Source: Clostridium_AI sp002297865 (lineage in GTDB: Bacteria; Bacillota; Clostridia; Lachnospirales; Lachnospiraceae). Taken from it: DNA of 64,000 nt. The notes beneath the pieces are model-generated. The model searched no databases. It saw only the letters and a program-made list of their open reading frames with translations, and was not told where the DNA came from. Of this stretch, positions 43,976-53,052 are shown one piece after another. A program made the position numbers and the translations under genes. The stretch is from positions 7,075-71,074 of the forward strand of contig CALFNR010000210.1 of assembly GCA_937903005.1 (NCBI GenBank), in the 5' to 3' direction. Each line of letters begins with the position of its first letter. The first letter of the stretch is position 1.

Positions 43976-45130
43976 CTATAGTATGATAGGTGGAAATAGA
44001 TATTTTCCCAAATATATAATACTACGTAGTTCGCAACCCTCATCTAATATTAATATATTAGCATATTTTCCACAGTTAAGACTACCATAATTTTTATCTA
44101 TTTTTAATACTTTTGCAGGATTTATTGTGGCACATTTCACAACTTCCTCCAATGGCAAATTCACATTTCTTACAACATATTGCATACACTCCATCAAATT
44201 TGAAGCAGAACCAGCCAAAACTCCTTCATTTGTTGTAACTCGCTTTTCTTTACAGATTACTTTTGAACCTCCCAACGTATATTCACCATCTGAAAGCCCT
44301 GCAGCCATCGTACTATCACTTATCATTACAATGCGTTCCTTGCCATATTGCTTCCAAGTATTTCGAATCACAGATGGATGCAGATGGTTTCCGTCACAGA
44401 TTAATTCAACAAAAACCTTAGAACAATCTGCACTAGCTCCCACAATTCCAGGTTCTCTATGTTTCCATTCACGCATCCCATTATATAGATGCGTTACATG
44501 ACTAGCTCCTAGCGCAAAACTCTCAGAAGCGGTCTGATAGTCCGCCAAAGAGTGTCCAACCGAAACTACAGTACTTTCCGATGCTTTTCTTATAAATGCT
44601 TCTGCTCCTTCCAATTCTGGAGCAACTGTTACAAGTTTAATGGCGTGATTGGATATATCCTGTAACTGTTCAAATAACTCAACATCAGGTAACATACAAG
44701 AATCCGTTGATTGTACTCCATTCTTTAAAGGATTAATAAACGGTCCCTCTAGATTAAATCCAGCTAATCCTAACGAAGCAGGATGTTTTTCTTTGTATTC
44801 TCTTACTGATTTTGCTATCCTTTTTAGCTGTTCTTCTGGCAATGTCATCGTTGCGGGACAGATGGTAGTAATTCCATTCTCTCTTTCGTATTGGATGATT
44901 TTTTCTATTGATTCTACCGTTCCATCACTAAAGTCAACACCTGCACAGCCATGAAAATGAAGATCTATCAATCCAGGAATAACGTAACAGCCTTCTGCAT
45001 CCATAATTTCATCTGCATCTTCTTCACAAGTGCTAATATGGCCAATCCTTTCTCCCTCAATCATTAAATTACCTTTGTGAAATTTACAGTCTTCGGTATA
45101 AAGCCTTGCATTTCTAATTTGTATCCTCAT
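43976..45130 (-). CDS. nagA: N-acetylglucosamine-6-phosphate deacetylase
   Basis: 384 residues from the ATG at 45130, which overlaps the greA stop as TGATG. Amidohydrolase signatures: GLIDLHFHGCAGVDFSDGT, FNLEGPFINPLKNGV, VGHSLADYQTA, THLYNGM, ICDGNHLHPS and ISDSTMAAG. It makes glucosamine-6-phosphate for glycolysis or wall recycling. nagB is not in the window. Being placed behind greA without its own promoter is unusual for a sugar gene. Confidence 0.94.
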   Translation of the reverse strand: MRIQIRNARLYTEDCKFHKGNLMIEGERIGHISTCEEDADEIMDAEGCYVIPGLIDLHFHGCAGVDFSDGTVESIEKIIQYERENGITTICPATMTLPEEQLKRIAKSVREYKEKHPASLGLAGFNLEGPFINPLKNGVQSTDSCMLPDVELFEQLQDISNHAIKLVTVAPELEGAEAFIRKASESTVVSVGHSLADYQTASESFALGASHVTHLYNGMREWKHREPGIVGASADCSKVFVELICDGNHLHPSVIRNTWKQYGKERIVMISDSTMAAGLSDGEYTLGGSKVICKEKRVTTNEGVLAGSASNLMECMQYVVRNVNLPLEEVVKCATINPAKVLKIDKNYGSLNCGKYANILILDEGCELRSIIYLGKYLFPPIIL

Positions 45131-45630
45131 CAAAACCTACGGATTTGGTCGTTATCATCACTGGTTTTGTCAATTTCACGAATTGTGATGTAATAACCAT
45201 TCTGCTCATTCACCTGAACAAAAACCCGTTCCCCTTTCTTTTTTCCTAATATTGCTTTGCCAATAGGCGACTCAATGCTAACAAGTCCTTTTAGAGTATT
45301 ACCACGTACTGTTGTAACCAGTTTAAATGTTTCTTCTTCATCCTCATCTTCAAAATATATGGTTACAGTATTATTAAGTCCTACTTCATCCTCTTTTGAA
45401 TCGTCTGAAATAACAACTGCCGTTTTAATCATTCTCTCAAGATAACGAATTCTGCTTTCATTTTGATTTTTATCTTTTTTTGCTGCATGATACTCAAAAT
45501 TTTCACTTAAATCACCATGGGCTCTAGCTTCTTTAACTGCTTCTAATGCTTGCTTTCGTACTACAAGCTTTCTGTATTCAATTTCCTCCTCCATCTTCTT
45601 AATATCACTTTTTGTTAATTCATTATGCAT
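45130..45630 (-). CDS. greA: Transcription elongation factor GreA/GreB family
   Basis: 166 residues. N-terminal coiled coil (LTKSDIKKMEEEIEYRKLV, VKEARAHGDLSENFEYHAAK with the acidic tip), C-terminal FKBP-like domain with SPIGKAILGKKKGERVFVQV. It restarts backtracked RNA polymerase. Slightly longer than typical GreA (158) and with a divergent tail, so it may be a second Gre paralogue. Confidence 0.9.
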   Translation of the reverse strand: MHNELTKSDIKKMEEEIEYRKLVVRKQALEAVKEARAHGDLSENFEYHAAKKDKNQNESRIRYLERMIKTAVVISDDSKEDEVGLNNTVTIYFEDEDEEETFKLVTTVRGNTLKGLVSIESPIGKAILGKKKGERVFVQVNEQNGYYITIREIDKTSDDNDQIRRF

Positions 45631-45733
45631 AGTACCGCCTCAATTTCTATATTTTTTTCTATTTTATCACAACACAATATTTTTTCAATTGATGAAGGAC
45701 ACCTTATCAGATACTTTTGTTCTATTAAATTGA

Positions 45734-47335
45734 TTACATGAGGGTTGAAAACATATTCAGGAAAGCCTGCTTTATTTTCATGAATGCAGGCCTTTGCAAC
45801 CATTCCTGATAGGAGATTTCAATGCATTTTTCAAATGTCTCTTCCAAGTCTTGCTTTATCATATGAACGGTATCCAAATCAGAAATCCACACTCCATTTT
45901 CGTAATGCAGATAGAAGCTTCGGTAGTCCATATTAATGGTACCCACAATCACATTTTTTTCATTTAAGATGGTCTTTGCATGAATAAATCCTGGTTTATA
46001 CTCATATATGCGAACTCCATGCTTTAGCAGATCTCCATAATTGTAATTGGTTAATAACTTTACATTCTTTTTATCTGGAATATATGGTGTAATAATACGC
46101 ACATCCACTCCGCTTTGAACTGCAGTTATCAAAGCATGTTTCATGTCATCTTCTATAATAAGATATGGCGTTGTAATGTAAAGAAACTTTTCTGAATAAC
46201 TGATCATCTGCTGATAAACATTTTCAATTGGATTCATCTGGTTGCATGCTGGTCCATCAGATATTACATGACAATAAATCTTATTTAACTCGAATTTTTT
46301 AGTTGGACGATACTTTTCATAATCAATCTCTGTTCTTCCCTCACACACTTCCCACATTTGCAAAAAAATCACAGTCATTCCCCATACCGCATCACCTTCA
46401 ATGCGTATACCATTATCTTTCCACACGCCAAAACGATTAATCAGGTTCGCGTATTCGTCCGCAATATTGAATCCACCTGTAAATCCTATATTTCCATCTA
46501 TTACGATAATCTTCTGGTGGCTACGGTAATTCATATATAATTTATCCGTATATTTATGAATTGGATTGAATATCTGAACTTCAAAACCTTCCTGCTCTAG
46601 ATTTCTGCGAAAATGCTTACTGGTACGAATCATAGCACCAAAATCATCATACATAAATTTCACTTCGACTCCATGCTTTATTTTATCTAATAGTATTTCA
46701 TGCAATTTATCCCAAATGGCTCCTTCTGCTACAATGAAAAAATTAATTAGAATAAACTTTTGTGCCTTTTTTAATTCCTCAAAAATAACCTCAAAGGCAT
46801 CTTCTCCCATTGGGTAGTATTCTACTTTATTATTAGCATATAACGGAAAGTCCTGAGAAGTCATATACTTTGATATTCTTGCTTCTAATGGTTTTTCTTT
46901 ATAAAAATTCTCCTCTAGGCCTCTATTATGTTTTAAGAAAAGCTGTCCATGCCTCATAATCTGTTTGATATTATCATCTAACCGTTTGGTAGAGTCACGA
47001 CCTCCCCAAAGCAGATACATAATGTGTCCTGATATGGGAAGCGCTAAAGCGATACAAATCCACGATATCTTGTAGGAAGGACTTCTGTTATCATTGACTA
47101 GACTCAATATTAAAATGATACTAAATATCTCCAAAACAACATAGAAATAAACGGTTATATTTTGTAGCAGAAATGGAAGCATGATAATGATTGCAATTTG
47201 CAGCAATACCAAAAATCCCACAAGACACACGCTTAAAAACCCGCTAAGGTTACTTTTAAACCGCCCTGTCAATTCTTCCTTTATACGATTTTGTTTCTCT
47301 GGTGCTCGAACCGTTCTGTTTTCTCTCTCTCTCAT
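45734..47335 (-). CDS. cls: Cardiolipin synthase
   Basis: 533 residues. Two transmembrane helices near 30-80, PLDc_N block, then two phospholipase D motifs: SHQKIIVIDGNIGFTGG near residue 270 and HAKTILNEKNVIVGTINMDY near 450. Joins phosphatidylglycerol molecules to cardiolipin. Divergent from the yprB-like gene. The name cls is by family. Confidence 0.94.
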   Translation of the reverse strand: MRERENRTVRAPEKQNRIKEELTGRFKSNLSGFLSVCLVGFLVLLQIAIIIMLPFLLQNITVYFYVVLEIFSIILILSLVNDNRSPSYKISWICIALALPISGHIMYLLWGGRDSTKRLDDNIKQIMRHGQLFLKHNRGLEENFYKEKPLEARISKYMTSQDFPLYANNKVEYYPMGEDAFEVIFEELKKAQKFILINFFIVAEGAIWDKLHEILLDKIKHGVEVKFMYDDFGAMIRTSKHFRRNLEQEGFEVQIFNPIHKYTDKLYMNYRSHQKIIVIDGNIGFTGGFNIADEYANLINRFGVWKDNGIRIEGDAVWGMTVIFLQMWEVCEGRTEIDYEKYRPTKKFELNKIYCHVISDGPACNQMNPIENVYQQMISYSEKFLYITTPYLIIEDDMKHALITAVQSGVDVRIITPYIPDKKNVKLLTNYNYGDLLKHGVRIYEYKPGFIHAKTILNEKNVIVGTINMDYRSFYLHYENGVWISDLDTVHMIKQDLEETFEKCIEISYQEWLQRPAFMKIKQAFLNMFSTLM

Positions 47336-47350
47336 GTAGCACTCCTCAAT

Positions 47351-47379
47351 TTTATTAGTGTAATTACATATGGTATAAT
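47351..47379 (+). promoter_or_regulatory. Possible promoter of the yprB-like gene
   Basis: TTTATT, 17-base spacer, TATAAT. A second TATAAT follows at 47393-47398, closer to the start. Confidence 0.5.
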
Positions 47380-47422
47380 TCTTTTTCTATGTTATAATAC
47401 AAAATATAACAGGAGGTACCTT

Positions 47423-48529
47423 ATGCAAATATTTCAAAAAAATCTTTCAGTATCCATGCCTTATGAGTTCTCACCTGACAAATCAATAGAGGAAACTGAA
47501 ATTCTATTATTTGATATTGAAACAACTGGTTTTTCACCTGATATTTCAAGTATTTACTTTATCGGCTGTTGTTATTACCAAAATAGTTCCTGGAAGCTTA
47601 TCCAGTTTTTCGCAGATGATTACATTAGTGAACAAACTATATTACAAAATTTTATTGATTTTGCAAAAGACTATAGAGTAATGATTCATTACAATGGCAA
47701 TGGTTTTGATATTCCATACCTGCAAAAAAAGCTCCTACACTACCATATGATTTTTTCATTTGATTCTTTCCTGCAAGTTGATTTATATAAAAAAATCTTT
47801 CCTTACAAGAAAATGCTTAGTCTGACCAATTTAAAACAGAAGACAATTGAAGATTTCCTTAGCCTTCCTCGCGTTGACTCATATTCAGGCGGCGAATTGA
47901 TTGAGATCTATGTATCCTATATGAAAGACAAATTTGGACACAAGACAACGATGCAAGACGACATGAACAAACTCCTGCTTCACAACGAGGAAGATGTGTG
48001 CAATCTAATTCGTATCACTTCTGTTCTGGCATATTGCGATATGTTTGAAGAAAGACAAACGAATTGTACCATTACTGTAGAAGATGAGCAAGTTATTCTT
48101 TCATTTTCCTTACGCAATCCTCTGCCAGTTTCCCTTACATGGGAAATAGAAAATCTTTCTTTTACAGCATCTGAATCAAACGCTATGTTACGAATTGCTT
48201 GTGCAAGAGGTGAATTAAAGTACTTTTATCCGAATTATAAGGATTATTACTACCTTCCAGCTGAAGATACTGCTATCCACAAAAGCGTGGCCGAATTTGT
48301 GGACAAGAATTATCGTGTAAAAGCAAAAGCCTCTACATGCTATACCAAAAAAAACGGTACATTTTTGCCACAGTTTCACGGAGGCTTAACCCCTTCCTTT
48401 CGAATCAATTATAAGGAAAAAGACAGTTTTATCGAATTAACGGATAAATTTCTTACTGATTCAGAGAAGCTCTCAGAATATGCTTTGATCGTATTACAAC
48501 ATCTGCTTCATACAATTAATCGACAATAA
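47423..48529 (+). CDS. YprB-like RNase H-fold exonuclease
   Basis: 368 residues from the ATG at 47423 with AGGAGG 8 bases before it; the frame is open further upstream but would run through the promoter. DEDD-type core: LLFDIETTGFSPDISSIYFIG (DxE), HYNGNGFDIPYLQKK, and HNEEDVCNLIRI. The YprB family is a predicted 3-5 exonuclease of unknown substrate. The C-terminal 120 residues are poorly conserved. Confidence 0.87.
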   Translation: MQIFQKNLSVSMPYEFSPDKSIEETEILLFDIETTGFSPDISSIYFIGCCYYQNSSWKLIQFFADDYISEQTILQNFIDFAKDYRVMIHYNGNGFDIPYLQKKLLHYHMIFSFDSFLQVDLYKKIFPYKKMLSLTNLKQKTIEDFLSLPRVDSYSGGELIEIYVSYMKDKFGHKTTMQDDMNKLLLHNEEDVCNLIRITSVLAYCDMFEERQTNCTITVEDEQVILSFSLRNPLPVSLTWEIENLSFTASESNAMLRIACARGELKYFYPNYKDYYYLPAEDTAIHKSVAEFVDKNYRVKAKASTCYTKKNGTFLPQFHGGLTPSFRINYKEKDSFIELTDKFLTDSEKLSEYALIVLQHLLHTINRQ

Positions 48530-48561
48530 TAGTTTTTTCTATTTAATTAAATGCATTGCAT

Positions 48562-48602
48562 AAAAAAACCATCATGCGCTAATTAAGCACCATGATGGTT
48601 TC
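48562..48602 (-). terminator. Terminator of the DUF177-rpmF transcript
   Basis: AACCATCATG/CATGATGGTT stem with T-run on the minus strand; also able to stop the plus-strand gene. Confidence 0.8.
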
Positions 48603-48617
48603 TCTATAATCTACTAA

Positions 48618-48797
48618 TTATTCAGCAGAAATGATTTCCTTTTTATTATATGAACCACAAGCTTTACATACTCTATGTGGCATCATTAACTCTCCACATT
48701 TGCTGCATTTAACAAGATTTGGAGCAGTCATTTTCCAGTTAGCTCTACGCTTATCTCTTCTTGCTTTAGAATGTTTATTCTTTGGACAGATTGACAT
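48618..48797 (-). CDS. rpmF: 50S ribosomal protein L32
   Basis: 59 residues: MSICPKNKHSKARRDKRRAN at the start, then CSKCGELMMPHRVCKACGSY with two CxxC pairs, the zinc-binding L32 form. The ribosome binding site GGAGGTG overlaps the end of the DUF177 gene, the standard neighbour. Confidence 0.97.
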   Translation of the reverse strand: MSICPKNKHSKARRDKRRANWKMTAPNLVKCSKCGELMMPHRVCKACGSYNKKEIISAE

Positions 48798-48799
48798 AT

Positions 48800-49327
48800 T
48801 TACACCTCCTTAAACTTCTCGAAGACATCTTGAAATACTGACATTCTCGGATCAATTACTGTTCGATCACATTGACATGTTCCATTGTTCAGATTCTTTC
48901 CACACACATTGCAAATTCCTTTGCAATCTTCACTACATAAAACTTTCATTGGAAAATCCAATAAAATCTCATTATAGACGAAACGGTCGACATCTAAATC
49001 ATATCCTTCGACATAATTTATCTCATCTAGGTCATCTATTCTATCTTGTGATGTTTCACGGAAATCTAACTCTTTCGATACACTTATCTCAAATGTCGTT
49101 TCCACATCTTCAAGGCATCTACTACATGGAAGCATAAGCGATACTATTGTGGACCCTTCCACATGAACTTTCCTCTCACCCGTACAGGTAATCGTTAAGT
49201 CAACGGGATTCTTTTTCACAAAGTTATACTCTGTTCCATCCAGCTTAAAGCATTCCATATCAATTGGAACAACCACGTGTTGGACCTTGTCCTTCACTGA
49301 CATAATCTCTGATAAATTAATTAACAT
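48800..49327 (-). CDS. YceD/DUF177 family protein
   Basis: 175 residues. Conserved C-terminal block CSEDCKGICNVCGKNLNNGTC with four cysteines and the LPCSRCLEDVE pair in the middle. YceD proteins are linked to rRNA synthesis or ribosome assembly and nearly always precede rpmF, as here. Promoter TTGACA-17-TATAAA upstream. Confidence 0.92.
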   Translation of the reverse strand: MLINLSEIMSVKDKVQHVVVPIDMECFKLDGTEYNFVKKNPVDLTITCTGERKVHVEGSTIVSLMLPCSRCLEDVETTFEISVSKELDFRETSQDRIDDLDEINYVEGYDLDVDRFVYNEILLDFPMKVLCSEDCKGICNVCGKNLNNGTCQCDRTVIDPRMSVFQDVFEKFKEV

Positions 49328-49388
49328 AAATTATCTCCTAATCCTGTATTATCCACGGATTAAACTAGGATTTTTCCACACTTTCTTA

Positions 49389-49417
49389 TTTATACCACAA
49401 CTCATAGCAAATGTCAA
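49389..49417 (-). promoter_or_regulatory. Sigma-A promoter of the DUF177-rpmF operon
   Basis: Minus-strand TTGACA, 17-base spacer, TATAAA. Confidence 0.8.
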
Positions 49418-49439
49418 CAAAAATTGTGCTTCACATTTG

Positions 49440-49476
49440 CAAAAACTACACGCCAGACAGATATCGCCTGGCGTGT
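49440..49476 (-). terminator. Terminator of the pta-ackA operon
   Basis: ACACGCCAG/CTGGCGTGT stem with an 11-base loop, then AGTTTTT on the minus strand. Confidence 0.8.
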
Positions 49477-49502
49477 AAATAATTAGTATTTTCTAAGTTC
49501 AA

Positions 49503-50690
49503 CTAGATTAACGCTACTGTTTCACGAGCAATTGCTAATTCTTCATTCGTTGGAACTACGAATACTTTTACTTTGCCTTCTTTGGAGATAAGTTTCTCTT
49601 CCCCACGTACTTTGTTCGCTTCTAGATCTGCTTCGATACCTAAATATCCTAAGTAAGACATAACTTTTTCACGAACAACATGGTCATTTTCACCTACACC
49701 TGCTGTAAATGCAATTGCGTCTACTCCATTCATAGCTGCCACATAGCCGCCAACTACTTTTGCAACATTGTAAGCAAATACATCAACTGCATTTTTTGCT
49801 TTTTCGTTACCAGCATTGGAAGCGTCATCTAAGTCTCTAAAGTCACTGGATAGATTACCAGACATACCATAAACACCAGATTCTTTATTTAAAACATTCA
49901 TTACTTCTGAAATTGTTTTATTTTCTTTGTTTGCAATGAATTCAACGATGGCTGGATCAATGCTGCCAGATCTTGTACCCATTGGTACACCTTCTAAAGG
50001 AGTTAATCCCATGCTTGTATCAACAGATTCACCGTTTAATACAGCTGAGATACTAGAACCGTTACCTAAATGGCAAACGATTACTTTAGAATTATTTTTA
50101 TCTAAACCAGCAAGTTCGATAAGTCTCTTAGAAACAAAGCTATGGCTTGTTCCGTGGAAACCGTATCTTCTTACTTTGTAATCTTCATAATATCTGTCAG
50201 GTACAGCATATGTGTAAGCTTTTTTAGGCATTGTCTGATGGAAAGCAGTATCGAATACAGCTACCATAGGAACCCCTGGTAAAGCTTCCTGGCATGCAGA
50301 AATACCAATTAAGTTAGCAGGATTGTGTAATGGAGCTAAATCATTACAGTCTTTGATTGCTTCAATTACTTCTTTAGTAATTACTACAGATTTTGCAAAT
50401 TTTTCACCACCATGAACTACTCTATGTCCAACAGCACCGATTTCTTTTAAGTCTTTAATTACACCTGTTTTTGGATCAGCAAGTGCATCTAATACGATTT
50501 TAATCGCATCTGTATGATCCTTCATTGTAGAATCAATTGTATATTTTTCACCGTTTGCTGGTTTGAATGTAAAACGGCCATCTATACCGATTCTTTCGCA
50601 AAGACCTGACGCTAAAGCTTTTTCGCTGTCAGAGTCGATTAACTGATACTTTAAAGAAGAACTACCACAATTTATTACTAAAACATCCAT
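49503..50690 (-). CDS. ackA: Acetate kinase
   Basis: 395 residues. Signatures VLVINCGSSSLKYQLID, AVGHRVVHGGEKF, RRYGFHGTSHSFV, CHLGNGSSISAV and FTAGVGEND. Makes ATP and acetate from acetyl phosphate, the main energy-yielding end step of acetogenic fermentation. Twenty-one bases after pta. Confidence 0.98.
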   Translation of the reverse strand: MDVLVINCGSSSLKYQLIDSDSEKALASGLCERIGIDGRFTFKPANGEKYTIDSTMKDHTDAIKIVLDALADPKTGVIKDLKEIGAVGHRVVHGGEKFAKSVVITKEVIEAIKDCNDLAPLHNPANLIGISACQEALPGVPMVAVFDTAFHQTMPKKAYTYAVPDRYYEDYKVRRYGFHGTSHSFVSKRLIELAGLDKNNSKVIVCHLGNGSSISAVLNGESVDTSMGLTPLEGVPMGTRSGSIDPAIVEFIANKENKTISEVMNVLNKESGVYGMSGNLSSDFRDLDDASNAGNEKAKNAVDVFAYNVAKVVGGYVAAMNGVDAIAFTAGVGENDHVVREKVMSYLGYLGIEADLEANKVRGEEKLISKEGKVKVFVVPTNEELAIARETVALI

Positions 50691-50711
50691 TTTACTTAAA
50701 CCTCACTATAA

Positions 50712-51713
50712 TTAATTTGCTTGTGCCTGAACTGCTGTAATTGCAACAACACCTACGATATCATCAGCAGAGCATCCTCTGGATAAATCGTTAACTGGTT
50801 TTGCAATACCTTGAGTTAAAGGACCATAAGCTTCTGCTTTTGCCAAACGTTGTACTAATTTGTATCCATTATTACCTGCATCTAAGTCTGGGAAGATAAG
50901 AACATTAGCATGTCCAGCAATATCACTGCCTGGTGCTTTAAAAGAACCGATGCTTGGGACGATCGCAGCATCTACCTGGTATTCTCCATCGATTGGAATT
51001 TCTGGGTATAATTCATTGGCAATTTTTGTAGCTTCTACTACTTTGTCAACATCAGCATGTTTTGCACTACCCTTTGTAGAATGAGAAATCATAGCAACTT
51101 TAGGATTTTCCTGAACTAATAATTCAAAACTGTGAGCACTTGTTGCTGCAATATGAGCTAACTCTTCTGAAGTAGGATTCTGGTTAAGTCCAGAGTCACC
51201 AAATACGAAGATACCATTTGCACCATATTCACAGTCAGGTACAACCATAACAAAGATAGCGGAAACTAATTTTGTTCCTGGTCTTGTTTTTAAAATCTGT
51301 AAAGAAGGTCTTAATACATCTGCTGTAGCGTGGCAAGCACCTGCTACCATACCATCTGCATCACCTGCTTTAACCATAGTAACACCAAAATATAAGAAAT
51401 CTTTCGTTAATAACTCTCTTGCCTGATCGGGAGTCATACCTTTGCTTTTTCTGCATTCACATAAAATAGCAACATATTCTTCAAGCTTATCGCAATTATC
51501 TGGATCAACAAAATTAGCTCCTGTTAAATCGTATCCGTATGATTCTGCTTTCTGAACAACTTTATCTCTATTTCCAAGTAATACCAAATCAGCAATATCT
51601 TCTTCCATAATCGTTACTGCTGCCTGGATTGTTCTAACATCATTTGTTTCTGGTAAAACAATTGTCTTTTTGTCTTTTTTCGCTCTGGCTTTAATTACAT
51701 CTATAAATGACAC
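50712..51713 (-). CDS. pta: Phosphate acetyltransferase
   Basis: 333 residues from a GTG at 51713 preceded by AAAGGAG; a longer open frame exists upstream but exceeds the family length and passes the ribosome binding site. Motifs: TIVLPETNDVRTIQAA, DADGMVAGACHATADVLRPS, VFGDSGLNQNPT, and VLIFPDLDAGNNGYKL. Short Pta type without regulatory domain. Converts acetyl-CoA to acetyl phosphate for ackA. Confidence 0.97.
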   Translation of the reverse strand: MSFIDVIKARAKKDKKTIVLPETNDVRTIQAAVTIMEEDIADLVLLGNRDKVVQKAESYGYDLTGANFVDPDNCDKLEEYVAILCECRKSKGMTPDQARELLTKDFLYFGVTMVKAGDADGMVAGACHATADVLRPSLQILKTRPGTKLVSAIFVMVVPDCEYGANGIFVFGDSGLNQNPTSEELAHIAATSAHSFELLVQENPKVAMISHSTKGSAKHADVDKVVEATKIANELYPEIPIDGEYQVDAAIVPSIGSFKAPGSDIAGHANVLIFPDLDAGNNGYKLVQRLAKAEAYGPLTQGIAKPVNDLSRGCSADDIVGVVAITAVQAQAN

Positions 51714-51822
51714 GATAAAGACTCCTTTCTCAACTTGTAATCTCGTTTTTTTATTCATTGCGATGGAAAGTAAATACATTCTTTCCCCATAACTTTTCAT
51801 GCATGGTCGCGTTCCGTCGTTT

Positions 51823-51851
51823 ATTATATACCAACAAATTAAGTTTCACAA
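51823..51851 (-). promoter_or_regulatory. Sigma-A promoter of pta-ackA
   Basis: Minus-strand TTGTGA, 17-base spacer, TATAAT, giving a leader of about 100 bases. An inverted repeat GTACT-6-AGTAC lies upstream of it at 51873-51888. Confidence 0.65.
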
Positions 51852-51984
51852 GCCCAATCCATCTTAATTTTCGTACTAAATTCAGTACAATTCATTTGTT
51901 AAAAACTTCTCATACTTTCAATCGATTTATTCAAAGATGCAAGAAATTTTTGCATAATTATTCATTTTTGATGAATTTTTACTA

Positions 51985-52851
51985 TTATCTTTTTTCCCCA
52001 AAGAAAAAGATTGCAAGACAGCCCGGACCAGTGTGAGAAGCGATAACAGGTTCCAAAGCTTCCAGCATGATGTCTTTCGGATTCAGTTCCATCATTTTTT
52101 CTTTCATATATAACGCGTCTTCTTCACAATCTGCATGCGCAATACCAAAAACCTGATTTTCTGGTTCTTTCACAGATTCCTTCATCTGATGAAACAATTC
52201 ATCCAACGCTTTCTTTCTTCCTCTTGCTTTACCATATACCTTAAGATGACCTTCATTATCCATATTCATTACTGGCTTAATGCTAAGAGCAGAACCAAAC
52301 ACTGCTGCAACAGTTGAGATTCTTCCACCTCGTTTTAAAAAGAACAAATCATCTACAGTAAACCAATGACACATGTTAAGCTTGTTCTCTTCTAACCATG
52401 CTGCCGTCTCTTCCATGGTTTTTCCTTCGTTTCTAAGCTTACATGCATAGTAAACCAATAACCCTTCCCCAAGAGTAGCACCTAATGTATCTACACAACG
52501 TATCTTGGAATCTTGATATGTTTCTTGCAAGTCAGAAGCAGCTAGCGATACAGACTGAAACGATCCACTAAGACCTGATGAAAAACCAATGTAGAGAATG
52601 TCTTTCTTCTCTTTCATCAGTTCACCCATGTAAGCTGTTGCTTTCTCTACATTAACTAATGATGTTCTAATATGTGCTTTACTATTCAATTTTTCATAAA
52701 AATAAGTTAAATCATTTTTCTGCCCTGGAATATAGGAAGAAAACTCTTCATCCTCAATATAATATGACAAAGACAAAATATGAAGATTATTCTCTTCGAT
52801 GAAAGCCTGTGGCAGATTTGCTGAACTATCTGTAACAATTTCAAATAACAT
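51985..52851 (-). CDS. DegV family fatty-acid-binding protein
   Basis: 288 residues. DegV start MLFEIVTDSSANLPQ, IRTSLVNVEKA, GFSSGLSGSFQS, RGGRISTVAAVFGSALSIKP and the C-terminal SHTGPGCLAIFFFG. DegV/FakB proteins hold a fatty acid for FakA kinase; no fakA is in the window. Own promoter. Confidence 0.94.
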   Translation of the reverse strand: MLFEIVTDSSANLPQAFIEENNLHILSLSYYIEDEEFSSYIPGQKNDLTYFYEKLNSKAHIRTSLVNVEKATAYMGELMKEKKDILYIGFSSGLSGSFQSVSLAASDLQETYQDSKIRCVDTLGATLGEGLLVYYACKLRNEGKTMEETAAWLEENKLNMCHWFTVDDLFFLKRGGRISTVAAVFGSALSIKPVMNMDNEGHLKVYGKARGRKKALDELFHQMKESVKEPENQVFGIAHADCEEDALYMKEKMMELNPKDIMLEALEPVIASHTGPGCLAIFFFGEKR

Positions 52852-52894
52852 AAGTTTTCCCCCTGTGTATGTTTATATTAGTGTCATTATGCAA

Positions 52895-52923
52895 ATTATA
52901 AGTTATTCTAATAGCCATTTCAA
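52895..52923 (-). promoter_or_regulatory. Sigma-A promoter of the degV gene
   Basis: Minus-strand TTGAAA, 17-base spacer, TATAAT. Confidence 0.7.
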
Positions 52924-52992
52924 CCCATATTTATAAGATTATTCTACATCATTTCAATTTACAATATACATTTTCCATAAAATCAGTAAAAC

Positions 52993-53021
52993 TTGCACCT
53001 ATTTATCAAACTGGATATAAT
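52993..53021 (+). promoter_or_regulatory. Sigma-A promoter of tmcAL
   Basis: TTGCAC, 17-base spacer, TATAAT, about 30 bases before the start codon. Confidence 0.7.
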
Positions 53022-53052
53022 ACAATATATCTATTTCATTGGAGGTTTATGT

